Shown here one piece after another: positions 13,855 to 27,300 of a DNA stretch of 64,000 nucleotides; the first letter of the stretch is position 1, and every line of letters starts with the position of its first letter. The notes under the pieces were generated by a model that did no database searches, was not told the origin of the DNA, and saw only the letters and a list, made by a program, of their open reading frames with translations. Position numbers and translations under genes: made by a program. The DNA is taken from contig NW_024881329.1 in NCBI RefSeq assembly GCF_018691265.1, positions 3,906,001 to 3,970,000 of the forward strand. The letters are read 5' to 3'. The DNA is from Tyto alba (lineage: Eukaryota; Chordata; Aves; Strigiformes; Tytonidae).

Positions 13855-14385
13855 AAAAGTCTCTGCTATATTCTTTTCTGGCTGTTTTGAAGATGGGTGC
13901 AACATTTCTCCAGTTGTCAGGGGACTCTTTACCCCACCTGTTACCCTCAGAGTGACAAATCACAGTGACATAGTCCATCTCTCTCGGCACCCTCAGACAC
14001 AACATGTCTTGTCCCATGGCCTTGTAGAGGCTGAGTTCTCTCAAGTCATCCCAAACTTGATCCTGATTCCTTCCTGCTGATTCATCTCCTCCTTGAACCT
14101 TTTGTCAAGGCAGAGAGGTGAGGGAGACCTTGCTGGTGGAGACTGAGGCAAAGAGGGCATTGAGTACCTTAGCTTTCTCTGTCTCTACTACCACTACATT
14201 CAGCAATAAGCTTGTATTTCCCTTGTGTAATCTTTTACTGCTAATGTAGCAGTAGAAGCTCTTCTGGATGCCCTTGGCGTTGCATCCAGGTGTCAGCTCC
14301 AGCCAAGCTTTGGGAGCCTACAGCACCTAGTAGTCACAAGCTGTCTCCCATCCAAGCAGTAAGTGGCCCGGACCCTGGCTAGTTT
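13855..14385 (-). mobile_element. Decayed CR1 LINE fragment (ORF2 portion)
   Basis: This is a remnant of a chicken-repeat-1 (CR1) non-LTR retrotransposon lying on the minus strand. Read on that strand it runs from the region before the reverse transcriptase domain into its start. The segment near 14235-14275 translates to GIQKSFYCYISSKR, like the CR1 stretch KKGFYRYISSKR. The segment near 13850-13915 gives NWRNVAPIFKTARKEYSRDF, like the CR1 block around NVTPIFKKGRKEDPGNY. The DNA between follows the order I recall for avian CR1. The reading frame is broken by stops and shifts, and both the 5' part and the catalytic reverse transcriptase and 3' repeat end are missing, so the copy is dead. Ends are approximate. 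The family call is from recall of CR1 sequence, not a search. Confidence 0.82.
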
Positions 14386-16397
14386 TTGAGATGGGTGATA
14401 TCAAGTGTGTTCAGGGTGGTGTGACGATTGACCACAAGAGATAAAACTAAGAATGTTCTGTGATTTCAGAGTAAGATAATCCCTCAGTTTCTAAAGGAAA
14501 TGTGATATCAAATGCGTGTGCCTGCACATGGGTATGCTGTGGTTTCCCTTTCAGGCTGTGCAGTTCCAGCAACCAAGCTGTCTTTCACCTTCTAAAACTG
14601 GAGGCGTGTAGCTGGGGAAAGATAAATTTTGACTTGGAACACATAAATGCTGGTTCATGGAACTGAGACAAGTTGACTTTAACATAATCTGAACTATGAT
14701 TTTAGAGTTATACAGTAATTTCCTATAAAGCTTAATCTGTGGTGGGACAAATGGTATGGCTAAAGTCTTTAATCTTGCTTTCCTTCTGTCCTTAAACACA
14801 CAATGAATCTAAGCCTTAAATTTCAGAGTGAAGACAAGATAGTGGCTAATTATTCTGTATTGGTACGGTGTGATGTTGTAACAACTTTGAATGCTATATT
14901 ATCATACACTGAAATGACTGCAAGTCAGACACTCTCTCTTCTCTCTGTATGATGTGCACAAATACCGGTAAATCTGTATTTGTATTGCTTTGGTTTTGGA
15001 TTAGAGATGGCTTCATTGCTGACTAGTGTTACACACCTGAAGTGAAGTCAGTGCTTTAGCTTCTCTCCTTCTTTGTTCCCCTTCTTTCAGAAAAAAAAAT
15101 CAGAAAAAACAAATCCTCCTGTCATTTACTTGAAGTAGAACACCTTTCGTATTTCACACTCGCCCTTGTGTACCTGATACAGCTTTGAAGATCTCTGCAC
15201 TCTGTCTTTGGGCTTGACCACTGCTCAGGTGCTCATTTCCTCATTGCATGGTTCCACAACCTGTTACAGTGTTAACAAGGCCAGAAAGAAATACTGGGAG
15301 ATTGTCCATCATAACACTTGAAAGGTCACGTAGGTTTAAAAAAAGGCGTATGAAAACCCAGACAGATGTTGGCTGCCTTATAATTGGGATAAATTAATTT
15401 ATATATTTTTATAGAATTTGCTATAGAAAATGCTCATGCAAGGGCTTGTCTTGATGCAGAGACTGAGCAGTGCAAAGGGATCTGTGCCTGCTGCAGTGGT
15501 CTGACTCTTCATCTCTGTGTAAGTAGAGATCTATTCTTTGCTTATGCAAAATCCTGAATCAATGGACTCAAGCAGTGCATGTGCAAAATTAATACACCCT
15601 TGGTATTCGGGAGTTTAATGGAACGTAAAAGGTTTCTTCACAGCATGGTGTGTTTCAGCCCTTTGTTAACTAAATCTCAAAATATTCAGTAAACAATAAT
15701 CAACTGTCTTCAGTGTTACTCTGTTGTCTTTCCAAATATTGAAAGGAAACACTGATTCTTCCCTACTTTTTGAGCTTGTAACGTGGGTTTTTGTCTTCAG
15801 CATGGATTTTTGAGTCCTTGCATACTAGAAAATGCTCAAGGTATAGTCATAAAAGATGCAAGGAGAGATATGGCATTCTGTGTCCCTTCTGGCACAAAGA
15901 ACTCATCTAAGTATCTTCTTCTGTTGGAGTTACTACTCTGTTTTATCTGAAAAATGCAGTCTTGTTCTGTTTATAAACATACATGATGCTGCTATAAAGC
16001 ATTTTTTTCTTCTTTTTTTTTTTTTTTTTTTAATTGGTTGATTCACTGTTCTGTTAGCATTACCAGTGGTCTCTCCCTTTCAATTTGTCTCTTATATAAG
16101 CTATATGACTTTGGTTTTTAAGGCTGTCATCTTACCCACTCTGTATCATTTTCTCAATGTCATAAGGCCAGCTCAGGGACTTTTATCAGCTTTCACATTC
16201 TGCTTTCATTCCTTTGAGTGAAATTATCGAGCAAATACCCTCTCCCAATGCTTAAAAATGGCTCTCTGTAAACCTTCTCCAAAAGATGCACGTTTCTTAC
16301 TATTTAAACACCTCTGTAGTTTGTCAGATTTCTTCCTAGCTGTCATGACAAAGTAGTTAAGCAGTTTCTGATGGGAGACCACAGCCTGGAGTCAGTG
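14386..16397. other. Non-coding stretch, no gene recognised
   Basis: AT-rich sequence with only short frames on both strands. It contains a T19 tract at 16013-16031. Nothing in it resembles a gene, RNA or named repeat. Confidence 0.65.
16013..16031. repeat. T19 homopolymer
   Basis: Uninterrupted T run, preceded by a shorter T-rich stretch interrupted by C. Confidence 0.9.
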
Positions 16398-16980
16398 TTA
16401 AGTTGTGGGGAGTGTCAGTAGTGTTTGTTGTAGGAAAGGAAAATGAGGGTTAAAAATGAGGGTGGGAACCTTTGGTGTGGCCAAAGCAGTTTCAGTCCTT
16501 ATGTGTCTCCCCATCTTCCATACCTGTTGTCCCCCCTTTGCTGAGGGGGAGTGCAGGGGTTGCCCCCACTGTGCGGAGCCCTTCCCTGGAAGACAAGCAG
16601 GAGGTGGTACCGGGGATGCATAAGGACTGCGATGGGCTCTTTCTTGAGGGTGGTCCCAGTTCTTCAGGCTTCCCCCCTTGGCATTACTGACCAGCAGGTG
16701 CTCGGCACTGGGCACCAGGGTGGGTGGCCAGCAGACCAGTGGGTGTGCTGGGCTTGTTGGGATGCAGCCGCCTTTGTCCTTGCTGAGCTGGCAAGAAACA
16801 TCTCCTGCCGGGTCTGTGCCCAGGCTTGGTGGTGCCTGCACGGGAACTGGCTGGGGGATGCTAACTTCAAAACACCGGGCAGAGCCAGGAGGCTGCTCTC
16901 TCTCTGCCCGCTGGTTCCTTTGGTGCAAAGAGCTGGCCCAGCCACCATGTGGAAATCAGACTTGTGAAACTCACTGTTAG
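16398..16980. other. GC-rich block with long overlapping frames
   Basis: Base composition changes to distinctly GC-rich for about 600 bases. Long open frames occur on both strands over the same DNA: 176 codons on minus at 16398-16928 and 138 and 100 codons on plus at 16551-16967 and 16678-16980. Open frames on both strands at once are what high GC produces. The translations are rich in Pro, Ser, Gly and Trp with no domain or motif I recognise. The block may be an old, unrecognised repeat. A real exon cannot be excluded but is not supported. Confidence 0.4.
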
Positions 16981-17007
16981 AAGCCTGGGGATAGATCCTT
17001 GGGGATC

Positions 17008-17118
17008 TGTCTTCAGCTCTGCCTTAGACTTGCTATATGACCTTGTAAAAGTCATTTAATCTCTCTGCTGTTCATTTTTCTTTGCTAGCAAATGAAGACA
17101 ATAATTGCTACGTAGATC
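17008..17118 (+). mobile_element. MIR / CORE-SINE fossil
   Basis: The order of words matches the MIR SINE: CAGCTCTGCC, then a segment like the MIR 'tagctgtgtgaccttg' with TGACCTTG kept, then AAGTCATTTAATCTCTCTG (MIR: aagtcacttaacctctctg), then a run like the MIR 'cctcatctgtaaaatg' and an AATAATTGCTACG end (MIR: ataatagtacct). MIR is a tRNA-derived CORE-SINE active early in amniote history, and relics are known in birds. This copy is on the plus strand, about 110 bases long, lacks the tRNA-related head and is strongly diverged. It is identified by recall; an alignment to the MIR consensus would settle it. Confidence 0.78.
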
Positions 17119-20100
17119 ACTGAAGTGGAAGTTTGCATGCACTTAGGAAGTAGCTGGCATCCTTTTTTTTTTTCCCCCCTAATGTTAACCTGCCTGAAGT
17201 ATGTGCTCTGTGCCTGCAAACCTGCAATATATAGTAAGCAGAATGCTTTCAGTAAAGCCCAGTCTGTAAGAGCAAGGGAACTACCTGAGATCAGGAAGTA
17301 TATTGGACTAAAATTACGCAGAACTTTAATTTCTTGGTTTGTAGCCTATTTTTCAAGTATCAAACTTTAACGCATGACTAGTTGATAGCTGGCAAATAAG
17401 AAGATGGTGGAATTTTAGAAAAAAGTTGAGTAAGAGAACTGAATTTAATTACTAAGGAGGGAAGGCAATGGAATGGGAGATCTCTTCACGTAAATTATTC
17501 ACGTAGAGCTAGACCTATCTTGTCACAGTGTATATTGCAAAGCATGGAAAAGATGGTCATCCTTAATTTATGTTATTTGCTTTGGTAGCTCTGAGGTTCT
17601 CTATAATCATTAGTGTGTCTATGTTAATGGCGAAAACAAAAATCTCTTCCAAGCCTTCTCATGGTGCAGCAATAATAAAACAAGTGGTGGTGTTTATAAC
17701 ATAAACAGGAATACCAGGCTGAGTTAACATAAGCCCCCCCAGCAGCTTTCCAAGACCTCTAAAAGCATTTTATGGACAGCGTTTTATCTGGTTCATTGCT
17801 GCAGTTGCCTCCATACTGTGTTTTTGTTCACCCTGGGACAGACTTGTCTGCCTAAAGGGTATATAGGTGATGAACTAGACAATATGCTAGCATCTCCTGC
17901 TCTTTATCCCATTGTCACATTAAAAAAAAAAAAATCTGAAAAATTGGAAACTTCTTTCTTTTTAATTTTTTTTTATTTTCTTAGCAAGTTCATTAATTGG
18001 CACAGCTGCATTGGGGCGAAGCATTCCTGAACACAGAGGAAGGCCAGTTTAGTTTTTAGCTGTGAAAGCTGTGATTTTTCTGAAGGAATAGATTTAAGGA
18101 AGACATTTTTGTGAGAGACCTGAAAGTCTTAATTCCAGAATGCAGTAATTTTTGACCAGAATGCATTCCTTTTGAGCATCTGCCTTTTAGATGTTCTTGT
18201 AGGAGAAACCATTCCTGTGTTTCTTAAAAGGGCTTTGACACAACTAACCTTGGAAGTGAGTAATGACATGTGATGAAATATGTGCAGTACCCTCTCTCTG
18301 ACCTGTTATTACAGGAAAATGTCTGCCTAAAATACTTTCTACAATGATTTGAGGTTTTATAATCACGATAGAAGAAGCTTTTGAAAAGTTGTGCAGCACT
18401 GTAATCATGTCATTTTTGTCACATTGATATTTAATGGCTTACAAAGGGCAGGATCAAGATACCCCTTTGAAAACATTTCTATATAAAAGCATTTGTCTCA
18501 AAATAAAACTTAGTGTAGATAATTCTCGTTTTTCTCTGAATTGTAAAATTTCCATTTTTGTGGGGGGAAAAAAAAAAAAAAAGGGAGAGGAAAAGGTGCT
18601 TTAGCTACAGTTAATGGCTTGTCTTCTATTGCCTAAGCCAAAAAGAGGGAAGGATGATAAATAGAAACAATGTGCTTAGAAAAGTCAAGTTTAAAAAATA
18701 AATGTCCATTTAAGTGATCACAACTTTTGATCAGATTTAGTTTTGTGTATTAATTTGTTCTTAAAAAATAAGTGCCTGAATAAAATAAAGCTGTCACTCC
18801 TTTTAATAAAACAAGGGTGCCTTCTCGAAAGCACCACTGCCAGCTAGACCAAACTGGAGTTGGGATCTCAGCTTACCTTTGCAGTGTGTACAGAAAACTA
18901 CTGGAAATGGCACTTGTTGTCTGTGGGCTGTTCAGAGAAAACTTGCTGCTGCTCTGGGGCCATCTGCTGGAGTCTCCCCTCGGGAGCCTCCTTTCTCCCA
19001 TGCCTGTTACTCCAGACAGACTTTGTCTCTTCGCCGAACCTTTTTTTCCCCCAACTCTTACAAATTCTCGACTGCCGATGCTTTCCATCCTCAAACTGTT
19101 CCCGTGCTCCTATCTCTTAATCATGATGGGAAACAGCAACAATTTATCTGACAGTTTGTTTACCTTTATGTAAAAGAGCCAGTCGCGGGGAAAAAAAAAA
19201 AAATCTTTTGAACAGGTGATTTTTATCAGCTAAAAAGGAGCCTGTTTCTGGAAGTCGTCTTTACTGTGGGAGTGATAATACCATTTTAACTTCTGCTTAG
19301 GTGGCTGAAGTGAACGTGAAACATGTCTCTGTGCCAACCTGAGCAAGGCACAAAAACTTAATGGATCACTTATAAAAGTTCAGGGATTGTTGTTTCAAAT
19401 AAAGAAGCTTCCCACTGTTCAGAATAATTGGGGCTTTTTTATTAAAGTCTATTGCTGAGGGAGTTCATGATTTAACTGCTCAAATACTTGGTTTGCTGAT
19501 GTGCCCCACATATTTCTTTATATGCAATGCTAAGTTTTTCTGAGCTCAAATGAAGGTCTGAAGCCAGAATTCTACTTTTTATTATAAAATACTGTTCTCC
19601 CATAAATCTGTGTCAGAGATGAACGATGTGAAATTGCCCCCTCCTTCCCAATTAAGAATTCACATCAACAGAGTTTGTTAGGTTATCTCACAGTGGCATG
19701 ATTTTCATTTGGTATTTGTTGAGTTAAGGGGAAAACAGTATATAAAAGGAAATTTGGAAATACGGAGTTGTAAATTAGTTGTCCTTAGGTTCCTTTTTTT
19801 GAGACCAGTTGTAATCAGGCTCTTTTAGAAAAGTGATTATTTTATGGGGAAGACACCTTGGGCGTGGGACCTTGGTATTTATTTATTTACTTATATTTTT
19901 AATGGTTGTGGCCCTTTGAGCAGCAGATAGTCAAAACCTGTGTCACCATCTACTGTATTTATGTAAGAAATATCCAGAAAAATATAAACAATATCTAAGA
20001 AATATAAAAGACAGAGGCTTGCGCTGATATCCAGTTTCTGGCATTCAGTGTTGTTTCATGTGGTAGTCACATGCAGACTGCCTAGAGTAGGAATCTGACC

Positions 20101-20158
20101 AGGCAGTTGCTTGGAGGAGAAAAAAAGGAGTCCATAGACTAAGAAAGCTCCCTTCCAC

Positions 20159-20180
20159 TTTTTTTTTTTTTTTTTTTTTT
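20159..20180. repeat. T22 homopolymer
   Basis: Uninterrupted T run on the + strand, followed by an AATTAA sequence. Confidence 0.9.
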
Positions 20181-21327
20181 AATTAAGCATATCCTGTCGG
20201 CTGGTCAAGAAATTAATTCTGCTCCATCAGATTATGAAACGAATGTTATGTGCTATGCACATTAGAGATACTTTGTTATTTTCCCAAATCTGCTGCCAAA
20301 GACTTTCCAAGTAGAACAATGCTTTTGTTTGTACTGACGAAGGTGAAACTGCATAGAAAAGTATTCTCCAATGGCACAGGTGCCATTTCAATAAAGTCCG
20401 TAATCAAACCATGTCCTTCAGGCTGACGCTGTACTGCTGACTTTTCTTCCAATGTTGTTTGGCATTGCTGCTGTTCCTCAGCCTTCTGCAGCTTTTGAAG
20501 TACTTTGTGTCTTTAAAAACAATATTAATTATGGCAGGTTGGGTTTTGACATTGATAAACAGAAAGAGTAACTCCTCTGTCTTCACTTGGTCCTGTGGAG
20601 TTCAAGGAAATGAAGCGTGGTACTATTTAAGCTCTTCATGGTCTGGCCTGAAATTCTGAACTCTATAGGACTTTCTTAGTTTGTTCTGAAAAAATTCCAT
20701 TGAAAATAAAGTTGTGCTTTAATCTGGGAAAGCCTGTTGCTAAAATAATTTAGAAATAAGAAGTGAATATTTCATTAAAGCTGCAGTTTGAAAAGGAAGG
20801 TCAACTATTTTTGTCCTTAGTGATTTCTTTTCTTTGTCTTGTGACTTGCAAAGTGACTATTATGTCCTGATTCCCATAATTTTAACCTCTTTCTAGTTAT
20901 TGTAAAATTTGTCAGTTAGCATGGAATAATGATCTGAATCTTCTATTTGACTAACTTTGTAGTTTATTAAGTTCACTAGATATTGAGTGGTCAAAAGCGA
21001 TTCGGATCTGTAACTGGAACTACATGTTCAAAAGGTATCAGTGCTTTAAGTTGAAAATCTATTCAAAAGAATCATGGCTGAGCTCCTGGGTGTTGAACAT
21101 ACATGGAAGAATTTTATGGATTACATGATGCATGTGAATTGTAATGGCTTAATTATGGTGCACTTCCAGAAGTGCATTCAAAATACTAGACTGCTTTTAA
21201 TAGCTTTCATTATAACCATACAACTCTTTGTTAAAAAGCAAAGCAAAACATTCAGTGTTCTTGATGGGTGACTCTGTGGTACTGTGGTTCTCTCTTCAGC
21301 TTTCATCCCTGCTTTTTTTCCCCTCAG

Positions 21328-21388
21328 TCACCAGAATCTACAGGATGTAGTTCTCAACAATGCATTCCCACGATTGAAAACTGAACAG
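21328..21388 (+). other. Weak exon-like segment
   Basis: A strong pyrimidine tract ending in CAG (to 21327) is followed by 61 bases open in the frame HQNLQDVVLNNAFPRLKTEQ and then by CAG|GTAGAA, a moderate donor. The open frame continues past that donor to a stop near 21506. I do not recognise the peptide. It may be a spurious match or a non-coding exon. Confidence 0.1.
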
Positions 21389-24300
21389 GTAGAATTAATA
21401 GTTACCATGAAGCGAATGGCTACCAAAGAGTATCTTGTTGAACGTTGTGTCTGGCAGCCAGTTGTGCACATGGGAAGATACGCATCTACTGCTGTGTCAC
21501 ATGGGTGAACTTGACCCTGCAGTTTTCCTAGGGATGCTGCTGCAATGTTGTTAATATTATAAATATTATGTAAATATTAAGTTTAGGGTCAAGAAATAGG
21601 ATCTTCAAGCATAATTTTGCCCTGAGGTCATGTGTTACTCAAACGGATGTTCTTAATATGTAGGCAGGTCATATCCATACCTTTTACTGACACTTTCTAA
21701 ACATACACTTGAAACGGCAGCTTAATCTCAAGGGGCAGTGAACTTTGACAGAAAATCATCATTCTATATTTCTGGGTAGTTCAGCTGTGAAACGGTGATT
21801 TCCTGGAGATTGCTCTTCAAGGTCTGCCTCTCAAAGGCTTGCACCCTCGTACTTTGCTTTATGTATTACAAATTTATGGTTTTTATTAGTAATTGCAGAA
21901 GACCACATATAAAACTAAGTACATATTTAGAAATACTGGTGCTTTAAAAAGAAATATGCAGGAATTGAAATAATATGCACTATGGCTTAATGCCCTTCTG
22001 CTACTTATAAAGCTTAAATGAGGTAGAATTCTTTTGAGTCCTAAATTTGAGTAATTTAATATTTTTGGCATTTAATGTTGCAGATGTACTGCATGTTTTC
22101 CTCCATGAAATTAAAACAAGTTCATATTCAAGCTTTTATGTATAATGTCAGGGCTTGCAACGTTAACAATTAACTGGAATGTCATTTATTATTCAAGTCA
22201 ATGTGCCAAAGAATTAAAATGTTTTTTTTTTTGCCTTTCTGACTTGCATCACTCTGTTTTCAGAAATGTATTCAATGCTGTTAGCAAGTACTTGCTATGT
22301 GTAGTCTGAGAGCCTTAGTAAGAGCTGTAATAGAAATTATTTCATGTCCATATTACCATTGGAATAGTAGACTATGCAGTGTGCTGTCTTGCATGCACTG
22401 CACCCTTGCTTCCTCATACTGTTTTGCGACGATACATCAGAATCATGAGAAATATTGAAAAATCTTAATAATCCTAAACTAAAATTCATAGCTAAGCTCC
22501 CCTGCCGTTTCCAGTTAGGATCTATTTTTGAGCTGGAATGTGCCCTGAGCGAAGCCCCAGTTCAGCAAGTATTTAATCCTTTTCCACTACTGTGGAGCTC
22601 ACAGGACTAGCAGCTAGAGCTGGCAATCTTAAGAAAATACATAAAAGCTATCCATTGGAATTCTGAGTCTGAGGTCTCATTTACAGGTGAAAAATAACAT
22701 TTATACATATGGCAAAATATTTGCCAGCTCCCTGTGGATATAAGATGGTGTTGTACACCTGGCTTTAAAGGGACCATTCTAGCTTTCCCCTCCTAAGGCT
22801 GTGGCCCATCTTCACTTGTGCCCTGATGTGTTGCCATCTTTCTGGTCTTTTTCACATTAATGAATTTTACTAAATCCTTGCTTCTGAAGTTACCTGACTG
22901 AGAATTTGAGGTTTTGCTACAAAATAAATGGAGCTTCTTTCTTCTGCAGCATCAAAAGACAAGTCCAAGAAATGTTTAGATGCCTCATGGTTTTTAGAGT
23001 AGAAGCGTGCCGTTTGGGCAGCCAAAGTTGGCAATGACATTTGGTATACACATGCTGATTTATTTTTCTTGTATAATGTTACAGTAAGTATGCTTTTAAT
23101 TGGTGCTGGTTGGGGAAAACAGTCTAAATGAATATACTAATATTTATAATATAAAATATGCATTTTGTAACTGAACTTTCTGATCGTTATAATGGGCAAG
23201 TCTGTTAAAATTCCAACTACAGAAGAGTTGTGGAAGAGGAAAAATAAAGTGTATGTCTGGCAGCTTCAGCGGTGAGGCCATTACCGTGAACACAGCAGGG
23301 TTGTGTGTCCAGTTAATAGTTGATTTTTTTTTTTCTTACGTTATGTAGAGCCGCTGAATATATTCCCGAATAGGATCCCTTCCAGTGAGGTTCAGTGTAT
23401 TAAGCATCTCATATCTTTGATTATTTCATCTTAACTTCTATTACAAGGAGGTTCTTTGGTAGCCGAGTGTACAAGTTTGAAGTCCCATTTTGAAACGTAA
23501 GTATTTTGGACACTAAATCACCTTGTAATGTCACTTGGATGCAGGCCTCAGATTGTAATTTTCTAGAACAATTTTCTTTTAATGTTACTTTGTTTTCTTT
23601 GGGGCAGAGGATTTTTCTTCTGTCTGTCTCTTACTGCTTTCCTTTAGTATCCTATTACAATTTTTTTCTGTTCAGTACATTTACTGGCAGGTATGGCTGG
23701 AAAAGATAAGTTCAAAGTCAAGTGAATCTTCCATTTAATGCTCGAGAGCTTGCCTGATATTCTTCCTCCTTCATCAGTTCATTTTAAAAGGTGCTGCTTT
23801 CCTCTGTGGGTCTGGGCTCACGCCTGTACTCGGCTTGCTATGGTCACAGCACCGCAGTTAGTGCCGTAGGTTGGCAAATAGGTGATTGCTCTTGGAGGAA
23901 TGCTACTGACACACTGAAGTAGTAAATTTCTGATAATTTTGCATTGAACCCTAGATTTTCTCATACGCTGACACTGCCAACCTGCTCCTAAATTAGAAAT
24001 CATTAGTGATGGCAATTAACAAAAAACAGTTGACCCAGGTCATATCATTTTTGCACTTCCAGGAAAATACTTTTTTCTTTGATACAGCCAAAGTTGTTTT
24101 GCTTCAGTCTCACCTCTGGGTGATTGTATTATCACTGATTCTCGTATTATCGCTCATAAAGTGTATGGTATTAACAAACATGCCAGTGTCTGTGAGGGTG
24201 TTGTGTAGTTGTGCAAGATTTATTTCTGAAAGGGTAAAATCAGCTTACAGATCAAAGTATTGAATAGTCTTAATATAAATTCAAACGATACAGCAGAATT

Positions 24301-27300
24301 TTTAGCCCAGTGATAAGCAATTGGAATTTCCACAAACAGCTAACTTGACTGCTGGAATTATGGAAATAATTATCATTTTGAGCACGGAAAACTCTTGTGT
24401 GATGACAGCACAAAGCTAAAGCTCTTTAAGCATAGCATGGATTGCATTTTGGGAATTTAATCTATTTGGGATTTTTTTGAGGAAAAGGAGTATGAGCATT
24501 ACTGTATTTCATGGCAAATATTTATAGAGATTTTTGTATTTACGGAAAGATTCTGTTGCTGTAAATGTAAAAGCTGTCTGTCACTTTCTACACTGTTTTC
24601 ATTCTTTTCCTCCAGGGGCACTTGAAATTTCCATCATGCTTAAACTAAGAAAGTCAAGTTGCCATAGCTTCCAAGCATTAGGTCTTTCCTTCAGCAAACA
24701 CTTTCTCCTCTCTGGAAATGAAAATATGTCTGTCTGCTGAATTTGTGGGCTTTCACCTTAGGACTGTTAACCTATCATGTAGTTTCCCTTCCTTGTTTCT
24801 AAGCTGTGATGCAGTAAGACATGTTTCTCCCTCCAACACCCCTAGGAACGTGCAGCAGAGAACTGGATGTGGAAAAGCTCAAAAGAAGGTGGCAATACTG
24901 ACTTCTGTGAAAGCATCTGTCAGCTGTACCTTTAGATAATTAAAGCAGAGGATCATAATGGAAAGGGTGGTGAGAGTACTTATCCCAGCTTCAGATCTTT
25001 CTCACGGTTTTCATCTTACTTGCCAGCACTGGTGAAAGTGCCTTTCAGCCAGTTGTTTCAGGAGAAAGGAGTGTGAAAAGGTGTTTGGGGAATCAGGTGA
25101 AGGGGGTAGGTAAGAGTTTGCTCAGGTCTGGTATCACTTTTGTGATATTTGGAATAAATAAAATTAAGCATCTATCCAGGTCAGTAACTCAAGCTGTGAT
25201 TATTTCTTCCCCTTTTGTATCTCTCTGGTTTTTTTTAGTCCCTGTCACCACTTCACTCTATTTGGAACAAAGGGTGCTGTCAAAAATGTCAATGTTGTTT
25301 TCATGTCATGGAGGGTTTTTAGTGAGCTAGCAATGTGGGTGTTCTTTAAAGAACATATAGAGGCATAAATCCTGATTTGTACTGCAATAAAATTAGTATA
25401 CAAGTTGATGTGCACTAGTAAATCAGTTGTTCCGCATTGTGGAACAGTGCCTCTCCTCCTGGGTGTTGAGGCAATGTTTCCTTTTTTTTCTGCCTCGTTT
25501 TACTACTTTGGGGTAGGATGGCATTTTTACTTGGCTGTGTGCAATATCCAGAAGTTGGTTACTAGGCAAGCAGTTCTGTGAGCTAAGAAGATGACCAAGT
25601 CTAGTTTTTCTGCAGTATTATAAGGTTCATATGCTTTAGGAGGCATAATACAATGTTCTTTGATCTTTAATTGGGGAGGGAAAGTGATTTATAGCAGGAC
25701 TGCTGTGATAAAAGTAAATAGGGAGGGGGAAAACAAAAGAGGGCTAATGCAGCTCTTGGAAATCCTCTGTCAGATGAAGCTACCAAAACAGTGTCCAGCC
25801 AGCCCAAACAAGGGAAGCCATGAGGAGTAAATATTGTTGCTTGTTTAAAGAAATATTGTGTACTTAAGGAATGTAATTTCAAGTTTATTTATAAAGTAGT
25901 ACAGTATTTTATTTAGAGTTATTTAATTTAGGTTTGATAACAGCAAAGCAGAGCAATAGTCTAGGCTTGGCAATTTTTCAGACGCTGGGTTTTGCAAAGT
26001 CTCAGTGACCTTTTAGTATTTTTCTTTTAATATTTGGATACCAAATAATTTTAAACTCTGCTGCCTTGAATCTGCTGTTACAAGAGAAGTGGAATAGTGG
26101 TGTAGTGACTGCAGCGCAGTGTAGGGGTGATTTAGTCCCAAGCCCTTTGGGGGCTGCTACCTGTTGCCTCTGCCACCGCCGAGTGACTGGGCCTGGGCAG
26201 CTGAAAAGCCGTGGGCCAGCTCTGCTTAGGCTTGGGTGTGTGCTTCAATCAAGCATGAGCTGAATTTGGCACTGATGCTCAGCGTGAGATGGGCAGCATG
26301 TTGGAGCTGCAGGCAATGAGTGCGCAGTGGCGGACGTCTTCTGGAACGTGCTGCTGGATGATGGGCTTTTGCTGGGAATGATGGGGTGCTACAAGACTTG
26401 GGCAAACCTGAATGGGGAATTGAGAGGCTGAGGACGGCACCCAGGGCTGTACTGGTTTCCTGATGGTATTTGAGTGACAAAAAGCAAGGGTGAGATATTC
26501 CAAGCAAAATGAGCTGTGGAAATCACATTTTTCTCTCCTGCTTTGTAGTGTTTCATCAAACCACAGGAATAAGAGAAAATATTGAATTGTTTAACAGAAT
26601 ATTTACTGTACTTTTCTAGTCTTTGAGTAAGAGCACTAATGACATTTATCTCTTGCTAAGCCTGAGGTGCATGCAAAAAGAACTGCCAAAAATTCTTTTG
26701 ATTTGCAGTGTTGGTTGGGTGACATCCTTTCCCCACTGTGCGTGTGTGCTTACTCCTTCCACGGCTGTCATGTTGCTGTGTTGGGGTTCCATGTTAATGA
26801 TGAGGCACGTTGGAAGCTCAGAACAAACCTGAGGAGCCCTGATGAATCTTCAGCAGTCCAGTGGTTCACATCTCCGGGGTCATGCACTTGTTTTAAGTGT
26901 AGCACATACTTTTTCCAGTTTCTTGTAGAGTACCTATCATCTTTTTCCAGTTCAACCATGCCTATTCTCAAAGGAACCAATACCTCGTTGCAGGATGCAA
27001 TACCATTGCTTTTTGTGAGCAGTTAACCTTTCCTCTTGAAGCATCTTGACATCTGGTTTGCATTTCTACTGCAATCACACCCTTTGCCAAGACCTGAAAG
27101 GCCTTTCCTGCAATAATTCTGGTTCTGTATCCTAAATGGCTTTTGATTCATTGTGTGCTTTGTGCCCATTATTTAAATTATTTTTACAGACTCTAATCTC
27201 CTAGAAGAGCCACGTAAGTGTGATAGAAGTCTTTCTTACTTAGCTGTAGAGCTAGCCTGTTTTTCTTAGTATCAGACTACCCTGTATTTCGTATGATTTT

